Shown here in pieces: positions 1-9,968 of a DNA stretch of 29,267 bases (positions within the stretch are counted from its first letter, which is position 1; every line of letters starts with the position of its first letter). The position numbers and the translations under genes were made by a program. The notes under the pieces are model-generated. The model was given only the letters and a program-made list of their open reading frames with translations, did not search any database and had not been told where the DNA came from. Origin of the DNA: JBKPNX01 sp046732855. Its GTDB lineage: Bacteria > Pseudomonadota > Alphaproteobacteria > Geminicoccales > Geminicoccaceae. The stretch is from NCBI GenBank assembly GCA_046732855.1, contig JBKPNX010000164.1:1-29267 (forward strand). Reading direction: 5' to 3'.

Positions 1-161
1 CCGAGCGGCTCATGGCCGGCGAGCAGGCCGAGGTCCTGACCGAGGGCGGGATGGCCGTCCCGATCGACGCCGCCGACCAGCGTGCATCCGTCGGCGGCAA
101 GCACCTCGCCAATGACCGCCCGGCCCATCCGGCCGGCGCACCCCAGAACGCCGATCCTCAT
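1..161 (-). CDS. dapB: 4-hydroxy-tetrahydrodipicolinate reductase, N-terminal part (cut by window edge)
   Basis: DapB reduces 4-hydroxy-tetrahydrodipicolinate with NAD(P)H in the lysine/diaminopimelate pathway. About 53 codons are present. The protein opens MRIGVLGCAGRMGRAVIGEV, the dinucleotide-binding GxxGxMG fingerprint of the DapB Rossmann fold. It continues with a DapB-like LVGGVDRDGHP segment and a G-x-DLGLLAG motif. A GGGAGG ribosome site lies a few bases before the ATG. The C-terminal catalytic domain is outside the window. In alphaproteobacteria dapB often follows dnaJ directly; here three other genes lie between them. Confidence 0.85.
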   Translation of the reverse strand, partial: MRIGVLGCAGRMGRAVIGEVLAADGCTLVGGVDRDGHPALGQDLGLLAGHEPL

Positions 162-239
162 GCGCGCCTCCCGCCGGCTCGCCGCGCGGGGCAGCATGCG
201 GCCACCGTCCCTCCTGTCAAGCCAGGCCCGGCAAGCCGG

Positions 240-1928
240 TCAGTTCAGCTGCCCGAGCGCGTGGCGCAGCTCTTGGATTTCCACCAGACGTGCGTTGACC
301 TCGGGAGCCGTCAATCCCGCTGCGGCCAAGCGAGCCGGGATCGCTTCGCCGGTCCCGGGGCGCGCGCCCTCGAGCGTTCTGAACAGCTCCGGCAGCTTGG
401 AGGACCGCTGCGCATCTTCTGGACCGGCACGCAGCGCGACGCAGACCTCGAGCGCGAGGTCCCTGCCGCATTCCAGTCCGGCAGGCTCGAGATCCTGAAC
501 CAGGCGCGCCGCGACGAACGCGTCCGGCGCGGCGCCGCGGTCGACGCGCAGCCAGTGACCGCTCGGATCGGCGCCGGCGACCTTGATCCGGCTGCCGCGC
601 GGCGCGCGCCCGACTACGGGAGCATCGGTGCTTGGTCCGGCACGCAGGTTGGCGTTGACCCCTGCGACGCCGGTCGCCAGCGTCGCAGTTCCACCCGCCT
701 CGTCGCCCGGCTCGCCCGCCAGCCAGGCGTAGGTCGCCTGCAGGCTGGCGAGCAGGTCCGCGTTATTGGGGTCGACCGCCAGGCCCGCGAGCAGCATCTG
801 CGGGACCTGCTTCAAGGCCGGACCCGTTCCGTCTCCGGCGCAGCATTGGCGCAGCTCGGCCATGGCGACCAGGTTGCGCAGCCTGCCGTCGTCGGGCTGC
901 TGGCGCAGCGCGTCTCGAAGCCGCTCCAGGCCCGCCGCCACCTGGTCCGCAGTCGTGAACGCCTGGAGCGCGCCCAGCAGAGTCAACGCCAGCGCCGATG
1001 CTTCCCCCGGTGGCTCGATGAAGCGCGCGAAGCGACGCTCGATGCGCTCGAGCATCCAGGGCGCCGGCGGCCCGGGGAAGCCGCGGCCGTCCACGGCTTG
1101 CCGGTAGCTGAGATAGCCGATCACGCCGTCGACGAACTCGAGCTCGGGCAGCAGCTCGCGGAGCGCCCGGCCGACCTCGGGATCGGCCTTCAGCCAGCCG
1201 CGCCCGGCACCGGACGAGAGCTCGATCCCGAGCCAGCCGTCGGGCGTCATTTCGCGCACGAAATAGGCGAAGCGCTCCTCGGGCGGCGGCAGCTCGCGGG
1301 CGCTGCCGCTGGCGTCGGGCCGATCATACAGGCGCGCCGCCTGACGCCAGTCCGCATCGATCCGGTCGAGACGCTCGGCGCTCAGGCGGCGCGGCGCAAA
1401 AGCGATCGACTGGGTCGGTAACGAGCCTTCGAGGCGCAGCTGAGGGTCGCTCAGGACGACGCCGAAGCGCTCGTCGGCGAAGCCACGCCCGTCCGGGTCA
1501 ACGCGCAAGAAACGCAGATAGGTCTGGACCAGAACCTCGTCGCCCTCGCGGTACACCCGGCCCCAGACGAGCGCGACCGCCTGGTCCGGGTGCAGGGCGC
1601 CGGACTGGAGCAGGCGGTTCTGCACCACGCCGGCACGGCAGCTGTCGGACCGGTCCTCCTGCAACAGAATCGAGGCGATCGAGCCGTAGCTGTCGTTGGC
1701 CAGCACGTCGAGCTGCATCAAATACGACAACCGGCGTGCGGTCTCGACCAGGCGCGGATCGGCCTCGACCGCCGACGGCTCGAAACCGTATTGCAGGACG
1801 AACACCTGGACGGGCCCCCCGAATCCGGCCGGCTCGTCGCAGGCGGCCAGCATGCCGGCGCGGGCGCCGCGCCCCACAGCGGTCGCGAGCAGGGCGATCA
1901 TCAGCAGGCCGGCGAGGAGGGGGCGCAT
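240..1928 (-). CDS. exported protein with C-terminal bacterial SH3 domain, function unknown
   Basis: A 562-residue protein I cannot assign to a pathway. It begins with a likely Sec signal peptide (MRPLLAGLLMIALLATAVG, then a small-residue stretch ending ARA). The long middle part has no fold I recognise. Residues of about 420-477 look like a bacterial SH3 domain: VNANLRAGPSTDAPVVG is the typical opening, with a later GHWLRV strand. Such domains usually bind cell-wall peptides, so a periplasmic or envelope role is likely. The ATG overlaps the stop codon of the gene before it in a TGATG arrangement, so the two are probably translationally coupled. It is the last gene of a three-gene cluster that ends 78 bases before dapB. 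Confidence 0.7.
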   Translation of the reverse strand: MRPLLAGLLMIALLATAVGRGARAGMLAACDEPAGFGGPVQVFVLQYGFEPSAVEADPRLVETARRLSYLMQLDVLANDSYGSIASILLQEDRSDSCRAGVVQNRLLQSGALHPDQAVALVWGRVYREGDEVLVQTYLRFLRVDPDGRGFADERFGVVLSDPQLRLEGSLPTQSIAFAPRRLSAERLDRIDADWRQAARLYDRPDASGSARELPPPEERFAYFVREMTPDGWLGIELSSGAGRGWLKADPEVGRALRELLPELEFVDGVIGYLSYRQAVDGRGFPGPPAPWMLERIERRFARFIEPPGEASALALTLLGALQAFTTADQVAAGLERLRDALRQQPDDGRLRNLVAMAELRQCCAGDGTGPALKQVPQMLLAGLAVDPNNADLLASLQATYAWLAGEPGDEAGGTATLATGVAGVNANLRAGPSTDAPVVGRAPRGSRIKVAGADPSGHWLRVDRGAAPDAFVAARLVQDLEPAGLECGRDLALEVCVALRAGPEDAQRSSKLPELFRTLEGARPGTGEAIPARLAAAGLTAPEVNARLVEIQELRHALGQLN

Positions 1929-2809
1929 CAGCTCACTCCCGGCTGACAGTTGTCGAGCAGCTCATCCGGCAAAAGCTTCAGGGCGCCGACATAGGCGGGA
2001 TCGGCGCGGGCCGTGCGTGCGGTCTCGGCTGCGGCATCGCCCGCCAGCCCGATCAACGCTTGCCATTGCTGCGGATCCGGCCCGAACTCGTCCGCTCGGG
2101 TTTCGGCCTGGCTCAGCAGCCGCTCGGCCTCGCAGAAATAGCTGCGCGCGTCGTTGAAACTGGCGCTGCGCGCCACCTTGTCCTCGCTTGCGGGGCTCGC
2201 CGCCTGCGCCCGCTCGAGCGCGCGAAAGCCGAGTGCCAGCGCCGTGAACGCCTGGAGCTCGCGGGCATCCCGGAACAGCGTCGCGAGGCCGCCGTTCGCA
2301 TCGAAGCTATAGGCGGAGGCGTAAACCCCGGGCAGATGGACGCCAGCGCGAATCCGCACCGGCAGCACCGCATACTGGATCAGGGCCATGCCCTGCTCGC
2401 TCTCGCCCCACAGCTCGATCAGCACGTCCTGCGCCAAGAGATTGCGGCTCAGCGCCGAACTGAACTCGTCCGGCCCCTCCGGCCAGCGTTGGCGACAGAT
2501 CACCGCCTGCACCTCGGCCGGGCGCTCGGCGGTCAGCTCGCCGATCTGCTGGTGAATGGCATTCTGCAACCGCCGCTCCTCGAACGCGGAGAGCGTCGCG
2601 GCGCCGCCCGTCGCCGGCCGGACCTCGTCGACCACGACCTTGCCGCCCTGGGTGGCGGAGATCGGCGGGCACTCGACCAGGGCGGCCGCCGCCATCCCGG
2701 GCAGCAGGCAGAGGCCCGCGGCGAGCGCGGCGCCCGCGAGATCATTCCGTATGCTGCGGGCGGATCTCCGGCGCCGCCGCGACCCGCCTGAGGGCGCGCT
2801 GTTGTTCAT
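1928..2809 (-). CDS. predicted exported protein, function unknown
   Basis: About 293 residues when started at the ATG reading MNNSAPSGGS. This start lies inside the 3' end of the preceding gene, and no strong ribosome site is visible, so coupled translation is likely. A longer start at 2854 is possible. An arginine-rich n-region (five consecutive Arg) precedes a hydrophobic stretch, LAGAALAAGLCLLPGMAAAA, which looks like a signal peptide with a long basic leader. The mature part has scattered Cys (for example VECPPIS and VICRQRW) and no domain I recognise. The stop overlaps the start of the SH3-domain gene. The arrangement suggests the three proteins act together at the envelope, but this is inference. 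Confidence 0.6.
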   Translation of the reverse strand: MNNSAPSGGSRRRRRSARSIRNDLAGAALAAGLCLLPGMAAAALVECPPISATQGGKVVVDEVRPATGGAATLSAFEERRLQNAIHQQIGELTAERPAEVQAVICRQRWPEGPDEFSSALSRNLLAQDVLIELWGESEQGMALIQYAVLPVRIRAGVHLPGVYASAYSFDANGGLATLFRDARELQAFTALALGFRALERAQAASPASEDKVARSASFNDARSYFCEAERLLSQAETRADEFGPDPQQWQALIGLAGDAAAETARTARADPAYVGALKLLPDELLDNCQPGVS

Positions 2810-3548
2810 CCAGGAGCCTGCGCACGATGACATCGTCGACCTCGGGCACGCCATCCTCGTGGACGGTTAGCCGATAGGCGGCCACGCCGCCATCCAATAA
2901 ACGACCGAATGCCTCGACTGACAACCTCTGGTTCTGGCAGCCCAGCTGGCCAAGCAGCCTGATCGCGCTTTCATGGGTCTGCCAATTGAACAGCGCGGTG
3001 CGGTTGTCGATCACGCGGGCGAGCGTGCCGCACACCGGGTCCGGCGCCGCGAGCGCAGCGGCAGCCAATCCCGCCTCGGCCCCGGTCCGGCGGTTCGGGC
3101 TGCCGGTCTCGATGGCCTGGATCAGTGGCGGCGCCGCCAGATCGCCAAAGGCGGCGAGCGACAGCGCGATCGCCTCGGCTTCCTGGGGCGTGATGCCGTC
3201 CTTGTAGAGCTCGGCGATCAGCTCGCGCATCTGCCCGATGCCGCTGAGATCGGTCTTGCGCTGCTCCAGCGCCAGCTTCTGCACCTCGAGCTCGAGCTTT
3301 CTGAGATCCAAGGTCTGCTGAAAATAGCCGGTCAGGTAGTACGCGAGCAGGGCGCCGAGCACGGCCACGATGATCGGGGTGAGAATGGGGCCCCACTTCG
3401 GAATCTCGTCAAGCCACCGCCAGCGTCCGGGTGGCGGCGGTGGCGTGGCCCTGGGGACGTGCGCCTCGACCGCCGCGAGGCAGGCGCCGATCGCCTTGAG
3501 CGCTCGTTCGAGCGCCGGATCGAGCGGCGCTGGCGGCGGCGTGGTCAT
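2742..3548 (-). CDS. single-pass membrane protein with helical repeat-like C-terminus, function unknown
   Basis: A 268-residue protein. A proline-rich N-terminus (PPPPPGRWRW near residue 38) leads to one membrane helix at about 53-75 (ILTPIIVAVLGALLAYYLTG). A charged heptad-like stretch (LRKLELEVQKLALEQRK, about 82-98) follows and could form a coiled coil. The rest is alanine/leucine-rich and reminiscent of HEAT-type helices (for example GDLAAPPLIQAIETG and ESAIRLLGQLGCQNQ), but I would not assign a family. It is the first gene of the three-gene cluster downstream of dnaJ. The next gene starts inside its last 70 bases. Confidence 0.65.
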   Translation of the reverse strand: MTTPPPAPLDPALERALKAIGACLAAVEAHVPRATPPPPPGRWRWLDEIPKWGPILTPIIVAVLGALLAYYLTGYFQQTLDLRKLELEVQKLALEQRKTDLSGIGQMRELIAELYKDGITPQEAEAIALSLAAFGDLAAPPLIQAIETGSPNRRTGAEAGLAAAALAAPDPVCGTLARVIDNRTALFNWQTHESAIRLLGQLGCQNQRLSVEAFGRLLDGGVAAYRLTVHEDGVPEVDDVIVRRLLDEQQRALRRVAAAPEIRPQHTE

Positions 3549-3690
3549 GCGCGCGCACTCCGCTGGCTTCGGGCTGGGCAGCGCCCCGGCGGCCGGAAAA
3601 ATCGCCGGTCATCGCGCCGCGTAGTCGGTCGGAGAAATGCAAGATTGCGGCAGCCATGGCAACCCTCAGTTGGTTCACCCGAGTGCTCGG

Positions 3691-3832
3691 GCGGATGATG
3701 GTAGCGGAAGCCCACGGCGTGCGCTCCGGCGGTGCCGGCTGCCGACCTCATGGGCGACGAAGCGGATGATAGGAGCGAAAGCCTACCGCTTGCGTCCCGG
3801 CGGCGCCGGCTGCCGACGCCATGGGCGACCAG
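3691..3832. repeat. two tandem copies of a 71-bp imperfect repeat
   Basis: Positions 3691-3761 and 3762-3832 are two adjacent copies of one 71-base unit, identical at about 58 of 71 positions by hand alignment. Both contain the core GCCGGCTGCCGAC followed by CATGGGCGAC. A CCCGAG-TG-CTCGGG palindrome (3678-3691) touches the left end. The repeats fill much of the 326-base non-coding gap between dnaJ and the gene downstream of it. No convincing ORF runs through them. Confidence 0.75.
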
Positions 3833-3840
3833 ACAAAGCA

Positions 3841-3885
3841 TGCGGGAACTCGGCGCCGAGCCAGGCGCGGTCGATTACTCCCGCA
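3841..3885 (-). terminator. possible dnaJ terminator or 3'-end structure
   Basis: The transcript can pair TGCGGGA with TCCCGCA (seven pairs). The 12-base palindrome CTCGGCGCCGAG lies inside, just past the dnaJ stop codon. There is no U-run, so it may be an mRNA-stabilising end or a Rho-dependent site rather than an intrinsic terminator. Confidence 0.35.
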
Positions 3886-4993
3886 GCTCCTCCCAGATTT
3901 CCTTGACCTTGGCGAAAAAGCCCTCGGATTCGGGATGGGTCGAGCCGTCGCCGGCGCGCTCGAACTCCTGGAGCAGCTCCTTCTGGCGCTTGCTCAGATT
4001 GACCGGGGTCTCCACCACGATCTCGCAGAACATGTCGCCGCGCGCGTGGCCGTGGAGCTCGGTCATGCCCTTGCCGCGCAGGCGGAAGCGATGTCCGGTC
4101 TGGGTGCTTTCCGGGATCTGCAGGCGGGCACGCCTGCCCTCGATCGTCGGCACCTCGATCTGGCCGCCCAGCGCCGCCGTGGTCAGCGGGATCGGGATGC
4201 GGCAGTAGAGATTCCGGCCGTCGCGCTGGAACAGGCGGTGCGGCGCCACGCTCACGAAGATATAGAGGTCGCCGGGCGTGCCGCCGCGAGTGCCCGCCTC
4301 GCCCTCGCCGGCGAGCCGGATGCGCGTCCCGTCCTCGACGCCGGCCGGGATCGTCACCGACAGGGTCTTCTCCCGGTGCACGCGGCCGCTGCCGCCGCAG
4401 GCATCGCAGGGGTCGCTGATCACCCGCCCGGTGCCGCTGCAGGTCGGGCAGGTGCGCTCGACCGTGAAGAAGCCCTGCTGGGCGCGGACCCGGCCGGCGC
4501 CGCGGCAACTCGGGCACACCCCGGGCGGAGCGCCCTTGGCGCTGCCGGTGGCGTCGCACACCTCGCAGCGCACCGTGCTCGGCACCCGGATCTGCGCCTG
4601 CTTGCCGGCGAAGGCATCCTCAAGCGTGATCTCAAGATTGTAGCGCAAATCCGCGCCGCGGCTCTGCGTTCCGCGCCGGCGGCCGCCGCCCATAAAATCG
4701 CCGAACAGATCGTCGAACACATCGGCGAAGCTGCCGAAGTCGAAGTTGCCCGGCCGCGCCCCGGCGTGCTCGAAGGCGGCATGGCCGAACTGGTCGTAGG
4801 CGGCCCGCTTGGAGTCGTCCTTCAGGACCTCATAGGCCTCGTTGATGTCCTTGAACCGGTGCTCCGCGGTTTTGTCGCCGGGGTTGCGATCCGGGTGATG
4901 CTCCATGGCCAGCTTGCGGAAAGCCACCTTGATCTGGCCCGCCGAAGCGTTCCGCTGGACACCGAGGATCTCGTAGTAGTCCCGTTTCGCCAT
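3875..4993 (-). CDS. dnaJ: chaperone protein DnaJ (Hsp40)
   Basis: Type I Hsp40 co-chaperone of 372 residues, which stimulates DnaK ATP hydrolysis and delivers substrates. The J domain opens MAKRDYYEILGV and carries HPD at residues 33-35. A Gly/Phe-rich region (about 75-110, with FDFGSFADVFDDLFGDFMGG) follows. Four zinc-binding repeats come next (CEVCDATG, CPSCRGAG, CPTCSGTG, CDACGGSG), then the C-terminal substrate domains. I chose the ATG at the MAKRDYY start because twelve extra upstream codons in the open frame have no counterpart in the family. It lies 96 bases after dnaK and is probably cotranscribed, with a strong hairpin between the two. Confidence 0.97.
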   Translation of the reverse strand: MAKRDYYEILGVQRNASAGQIKVAFRKLAMEHHPDRNPGDKTAEHRFKDINEAYEVLKDDSKRAAYDQFGHAAFEHAGARPGNFDFGSFADVFDDLFGDFMGGGRRRGTQSRGADLRYNLEITLEDAFAGKQAQIRVPSTVRCEVCDATGSAKGAPPGVCPSCRGAGRVRAQQGFFTVERTCPTCSGTGRVISDPCDACGGSGRVHREKTLSVTIPAGVEDGTRIRLAGEGEAGTRGGTPGDLYIFVSVAPHRLFQRDGRNLYCRIPIPLTTAALGGQIEVPTIEGRRARLQIPESTQTGHRFRLRGKGMTELHGHARGDMFCEIVVETPVNLSKRQKELLQEFERAGDGSTHPESEGFFAKVKEIWEELRE

Positions 4994-5031
4994 GACGCTC
5001 GTTGCTTCGACCGGCTCAGCGTCGACCAAGA

Positions 5032-5057
5032 AGCCGGACGCCTTCCGGCGTCCGGCT
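5032..5057 (-). other. intercistronic hairpin between dnaK and dnaJ
   Basis: A perfect 11-bp stem (AGCCGGACGCC with GGCGTCCGGCT). In the transcript the loop is GGAA, a stable GNRA tetraloop. There is no U-run, so it more likely attenuates or marks an RNA processing/stability point that lets dnaK exceed dnaJ than ends transcription completely. Confidence 0.55.
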
Positions 5058-5089
5058 CACCGTTGGGTTCGTTCGTGCAGCGGCACCGC

Positions 5090-7027
<1,938 letters not shown>

Positions 7028-7142
7028 TCCGCACTCTCTCACGCCCGAGGCTGGTGTTCGTCGCGCTTGGGGAGCCGCCCCGGAAGACCCGCGCTGTTCG
7101 GCGGCGAAGGGTGGGTCGGGCGGTCGCCATGTCCGATCGGTC

Positions 7143-7171
7143 ATATAAGAATGGCCCCGCAGCGCTGCAAG
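7143..7171 (-). promoter_or_regulatory. RpoH (sigma-32) type heat-shock promoter of dnaK
   Basis: On the minus strand CTTG is followed after 18 bases by CTTATAT, matching the alphaproteobacterial sigma-32 pattern CTTG-N17/18-CNTATNT. The predicted start of transcription, near 7136, gives a leader of about 110 bases before dnaK. I saw no clear CIRCE element. Confidence 0.7.
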
Positions 7172-7178
7172 CGGTACG

Positions 7179-7198
7179 GGCCCGCAGAAAGCGGGGCC
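7179..7198 (-). terminator. possible 3' hairpin after fliS
   Basis: A GGCCCCGC / GCGGGCC stem with one bulge and a short TTTCT loop, 24 bases past the fliS stop and just upstream of the dnaK promoter. It has no U-run. It would help separate flagellar transcription from dnaK. Confidence 0.3.
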
Positions 7199-7221
7199 GG
7201 ATCAGGCCTCGGATCCGCCGT

Positions 7222-7653
7222 TCAGATGGTCACGGCGAGGCCCTGGTCGCCTGGCCCGGCGCGCCCTTCGGCGACCGCAGGGGCACTTCCCGCGAGTTGC
7301 GCCCAGGCGCCGCGCAGCTGATCGAGGCGCGCGATCACCTCGTCGCAGATCGCCGGATCCTCGGTCAGATTGATGCGTTGCAGGCGAAAGATGACATGGG
7401 AGTAGATGCGATCCAGATTGCGCGCGATCTCCCCGCCGCGCGCGTGATCCAGGCTGCCCTGCAGCCCCTCGATGATCGCGGTCGCCTTGCGCAGCGCGAG
7501 GCACCGGTCATTGATGCGCCGCGCTTCGATCGCGTGACGCGCCTCCTTGATCCGCCGGATCGCGCCTTCGTACAAGAGGACGATCTGTTGCGCCGGCGCC
7601 AGAGTCTCGCTCGCCTGGCCGTAGGCGTTGATCGCGCGGCGCATGGTTGGCAT
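7222..7653 (-). CDS. fliS: flagellar export chaperone FliS
   Basis: About 143 residues, the usual FliS size. FliS binds the C-terminus of cytosolic flagellin, prevents early assembly and escorts it to the export gate. The sequence has the family layout: an N-terminal AINAYGQASETLAPAQQI segment, LLYEGAIRRIKEA, ATAIIEGLQGSLDHARGGEIARNL in pieces, and IYSHVIFRLQRINLTED. I placed the start at MPTMRRAINAY because GAGAGG sits seven bases upstream; the open frame extends ten codons further. It is the last gene of the flaG-fliD-fliS group, downstream of flagellin. Confidence 0.87.
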   Translation of the reverse strand: MPTMRRAINAYGQASETLAPAQQIVLLYEGAIRRIKEARHAIEARRINDRCLALRKATAIIEGLQGSLDHARGGEIARNLDRIYSHVIFRLQRINLTEDPAICDEVIARLDQLRGAWAQLAGSAPAVAEGRAGPGDQGLAVTI

Positions 7654-7734
7654 GATCGACCTCTCGCGCATGCGTCGTGGCACGGGTCCGCTCCGCCGGC
7701 CCGTGCGGCCTTGTTAAGCCAGGATGTCTAAGGC

Positions 7735-9513
7735 TTAGTTGCGGCGGTCGCCGAAACTGGCATCGATCTGCTGGCGCAGGCTGTCCAGCATGCGGTTCAT
7801 CGTGGCGAGCGCGGTCTCCATGGCGGTGAAGCGCTCCAGCAGTCGCTCGCGCTCGCGCTCCAGCCGTTCCTCGAGCCGTTCGATCCGCGCCGTGCCGAGC
7901 TCGTTCTGACCCTCGAGCGAATCGATCTCGCCGCCGATCAGACCGCTGGTCTCGTCCGCCAGAGCATCGGCCGCCTGGTGGATCTGCGGGCCGAGCCCGA
8001 CCGACAGATCGATCTGCACGCCGCTCGCCGGCGCGGCGCCGGTGAACAGCAGCTTCAGGCCCTTGGCGGCGCCGGCCACCACGGTCAGCACATTGCCGGC
8101 GACCGAGACGCTGCCGTCGTCGCTGCCGTCCGCTGCGCCGCCGAGGTTGGCCGAGGTGATCGCACCGCCGCTGTAGGCGACATTCAGCTGATAGCCGGAC
8201 GCGCTGTAGCGGGTCTCGCCATCGAACCCCAGCAGGACCACGTCCGGACTCGAGCTCGACATCTGGAACGCGAACAGCTCGCGCACGGCGTCGGTCTGAT
8301 TGAGCAGCGCATCGTCGAGCTTGGTCTCGTCGATCTTCAGGGTGTTGGCCTGCAGCGGATCCGCGACGGTGCTCGCGCCGCGCAGCGTGATGCCGATCTC
8401 GGCGAGCACGGTGAAGGTCGGATCGTCGCCCTGCACGGCGCCGCCGATCGCGGCCGAGAGGCGTGCGCGGATCTCGGACAGCGCGCTCGTGCCCGCGAGC
8501 ACGCCCGCGCCGGTCTCGTCGTCCTCCGGCACCTCGGTCAGCGCCTGCTGGTTGATGAAGAGACGCAGCTCGTTGTAGGCGTCGACGAAGTCGACGATCG
8601 CCGCCTTGACCTGATTGAGGTCGCGCTCGACGTCGAGCTTGATGGTCGTGCCCGGCTCGGCCTTGAACAGGGAAAGCGTGACGCCGCCGAACACATCGTC
8701 GACAGTATTGCTCGGTCGTTCGATCACCGTGCCCAGGCCATCGACCAGCAGCTCGGCATTTTGTGCCGCCTGCAGCTCGTTCTTGATGACGCCGCTGCCA
8801 TCGATCACGCCCAGGCTCTGCAGCACGGCGCCGCCGGCGTCGGCTGCGCTGATCGTCGCATCGGTGCCGGTGTCGTCCGCGGTCAGGATCAGCACCTGCT
8901 CGGTCGCGGAGATCGACACGATGCTCGCGGTGACCCCGGTCGCATCCGCGCCCGCGTTCGCGGCGTTGATCGCGTCGCGCATATCCAGCAGGCTGTCGGA
9001 GCCGTCGACGGCGATGCTGCGACCATTGATCAGAAAGGTGCCGCTCTGGCCGAGGGCATCGTCGAGCGCGCCCACGATGCCGTCGCTCGCGATCTTGTGC
9101 GCCGCGGCGATCTGCTGGACCTCGATCGTGTGGCTCGCGGCCTGGCTCTGATTGGTGACGGTGACGCCGACGATGTCCGCCGCCTGGGATGGCGTGCCGG
9201 CGTCGGTGCGGCTGGCCGTCGCAAAGGCGCGCTTGGCTTCGAACATGTCGCTCGAGCGGTCGAAGCTCGGCACGCCGCGCAGCCGGTCGAGCGCGGTCTT
9301 GAGGTTGCGGGCGAGCGCGCCGAGGTCCTGAAACGCGGCGATCTTCACCTGGTTGTCGGAGATGCGCTGCTCGATGCGGTCGATCGGAATCCGGCGCGCC
9401 GCGATCAACCCGTCGACCGCCTTCTGCAGGTCGATCCCGCTCGACAGGCCGGAGAACGAGGCCCGCCCGCTGCGGTCGATCACCAGGTTATCGAAATTTA
9501 GATTGGTCGCCAT
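7735..9513 (-). CDS. fliD: flagellar filament cap protein FliD (HAP2)
   Basis: FliD forms the cap at the filament tip and helps flagellin fold into place. The 592-residue protein has the FliD N-terminal domain (FSGLSSGIDLQKAVDGLIAA, then IDRIEQRISDNQ at about 19-55). A Hook_IN-like region has VDGLGTVIERPSNTVDDVF followed by GVTLSLFKAEPGTTI. The C-terminal domain contains IVDFVDAYNELRLFINQQ. The last 60 residues are a strong coiled coil (EERLERERERLLERFTAME), as expected for a disordered or helical D0 region. GGAG lies about seven bases before the ATG. It starts 12 bases after flaG, so the two are likely cotranscribed. Confidence 0.93.
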   Translation of the reverse strand: MATNLNFDNLVIDRSGRASFSGLSSGIDLQKAVDGLIAARRIPIDRIEQRISDNQVKIAAFQDLGALARNLKTALDRLRGVPSFDRSSDMFEAKRAFATASRTDAGTPSQAADIVGVTVTNQSQAASHTIEVQQIAAAHKIASDGIVGALDDALGQSGTFLINGRSIAVDGSDSLLDMRDAINAANAGADATGVTASIVSISATEQVLILTADDTGTDATISAADAGGAVLQSLGVIDGSGVIKNELQAAQNAELLVDGLGTVIERPSNTVDDVFGGVTLSLFKAEPGTTIKLDVERDLNQVKAAIVDFVDAYNELRLFINQQALTEVPEDDETGAGVLAGTSALSEIRARLSAAIGGAVQGDDPTFTVLAEIGITLRGASTVADPLQANTLKIDETKLDDALLNQTDAVRELFAFQMSSSSPDVVLLGFDGETRYSASGYQLNVAYSGGAITSANLGGAADGSDDGSVSVAGNVLTVVAGAAKGLKLLFTGAAPASGVQIDLSVGLGPQIHQAADALADETSGLIGGEIDSLEGQNELGTARIERLEERLERERERLLERFTAMETALATMNRMLDSLRQQIDASFGDRRN

Positions 9514-9525
9514 GACGCGCTCCGA

Positions 9526-9891
9526 TCAGGCACACTGGTCGACCAGCGCGCCCAGCGACTCACGCAGCGCCGCATAGAAGCGCAGCAGCTGTTCGGGCGG
9601 ATACTGCTCGATGACTTCGCCGGTGGCGCGGTCGCGCACCTGCAGGACCAGGCGTGCGCTGGCGTCGTCGCGATGGGCCAGGACCTGCACGCTGGGGTCG
9701 GCCAGCAGCGCCTTCAGGCGCGCCGCACTCGGCGCTTCGGCGCCGGACCCAGCCAACGCGGCAGTGAAATGCGGCTCTGCCCCTGAGGAAATCGCGACCG
9801 CGGCCGCTCTTGGCCGCTGGACGACGACCGGCGCGCTCACAGTCCGCTCCGCGATCGCCGGTCTGGGCGTTACGGCAAGATTTCCGGTCAT
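9526..9891 (-). CDS. flaG: FlaG family flagellar protein
   Basis: A 121-residue protein whose C-terminal half fits the FlaG family: LVLQVRDRATGEVIEQYPPE followed by QLLRFYAALRESLG. FlaG proteins are found beside fliD and flagellin and influence filament length; their mechanism is poorly known. The N-terminal half is Ala/Pro-rich and probably disordered. No strong ribosome site is visible. It lies between flagellin and fliD, which supports the call. Confidence 0.78.
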   Translation of the reverse strand: MTGNLAVTPRPAIAERTVSAPVVVQRPRAAAVAISSGAEPHFTAALAGSGAEAPSAARLKALLADPSVQVLAHRDDASARLVLQVRDRATGEVIEQYPPEQLLRFYAALRESLGALVDQCA

Positions 9892-9934
9892 GGCATCACG
9901 TCCCGGTTATCAATTGCCCGCGCCGAGGTGAGGC

Positions 9935-9958
9935 GGGAGGGGGCCGGTGCCCCCTCCC
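9935..9958 (-). terminator. hairpin terminator downstream of flagellin
   Basis: A perfect 10-bp stem GGGAGGGGGC / GCCCCCTCCC with a four-base loop, ten bases past the flagellin stop. The U-run is missing, so read-through into flaG-fliD-fliS is likely. It would keep flagellin mRNA more abundant than that of the downstream genes. Confidence 0.6.
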
Positions 9959-9968
9959 ATACCCTGGC

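Noticed and set aside
12..1421. Long plus-strand open frame of 469 codons
   Set aside because: It lies opposite the signal-peptide/SH3-domain gene, has Arg/Ala-rich low-complexity sequence, and no ribosome site or family resemblance. GC-rich DNA gives such antisense frames.
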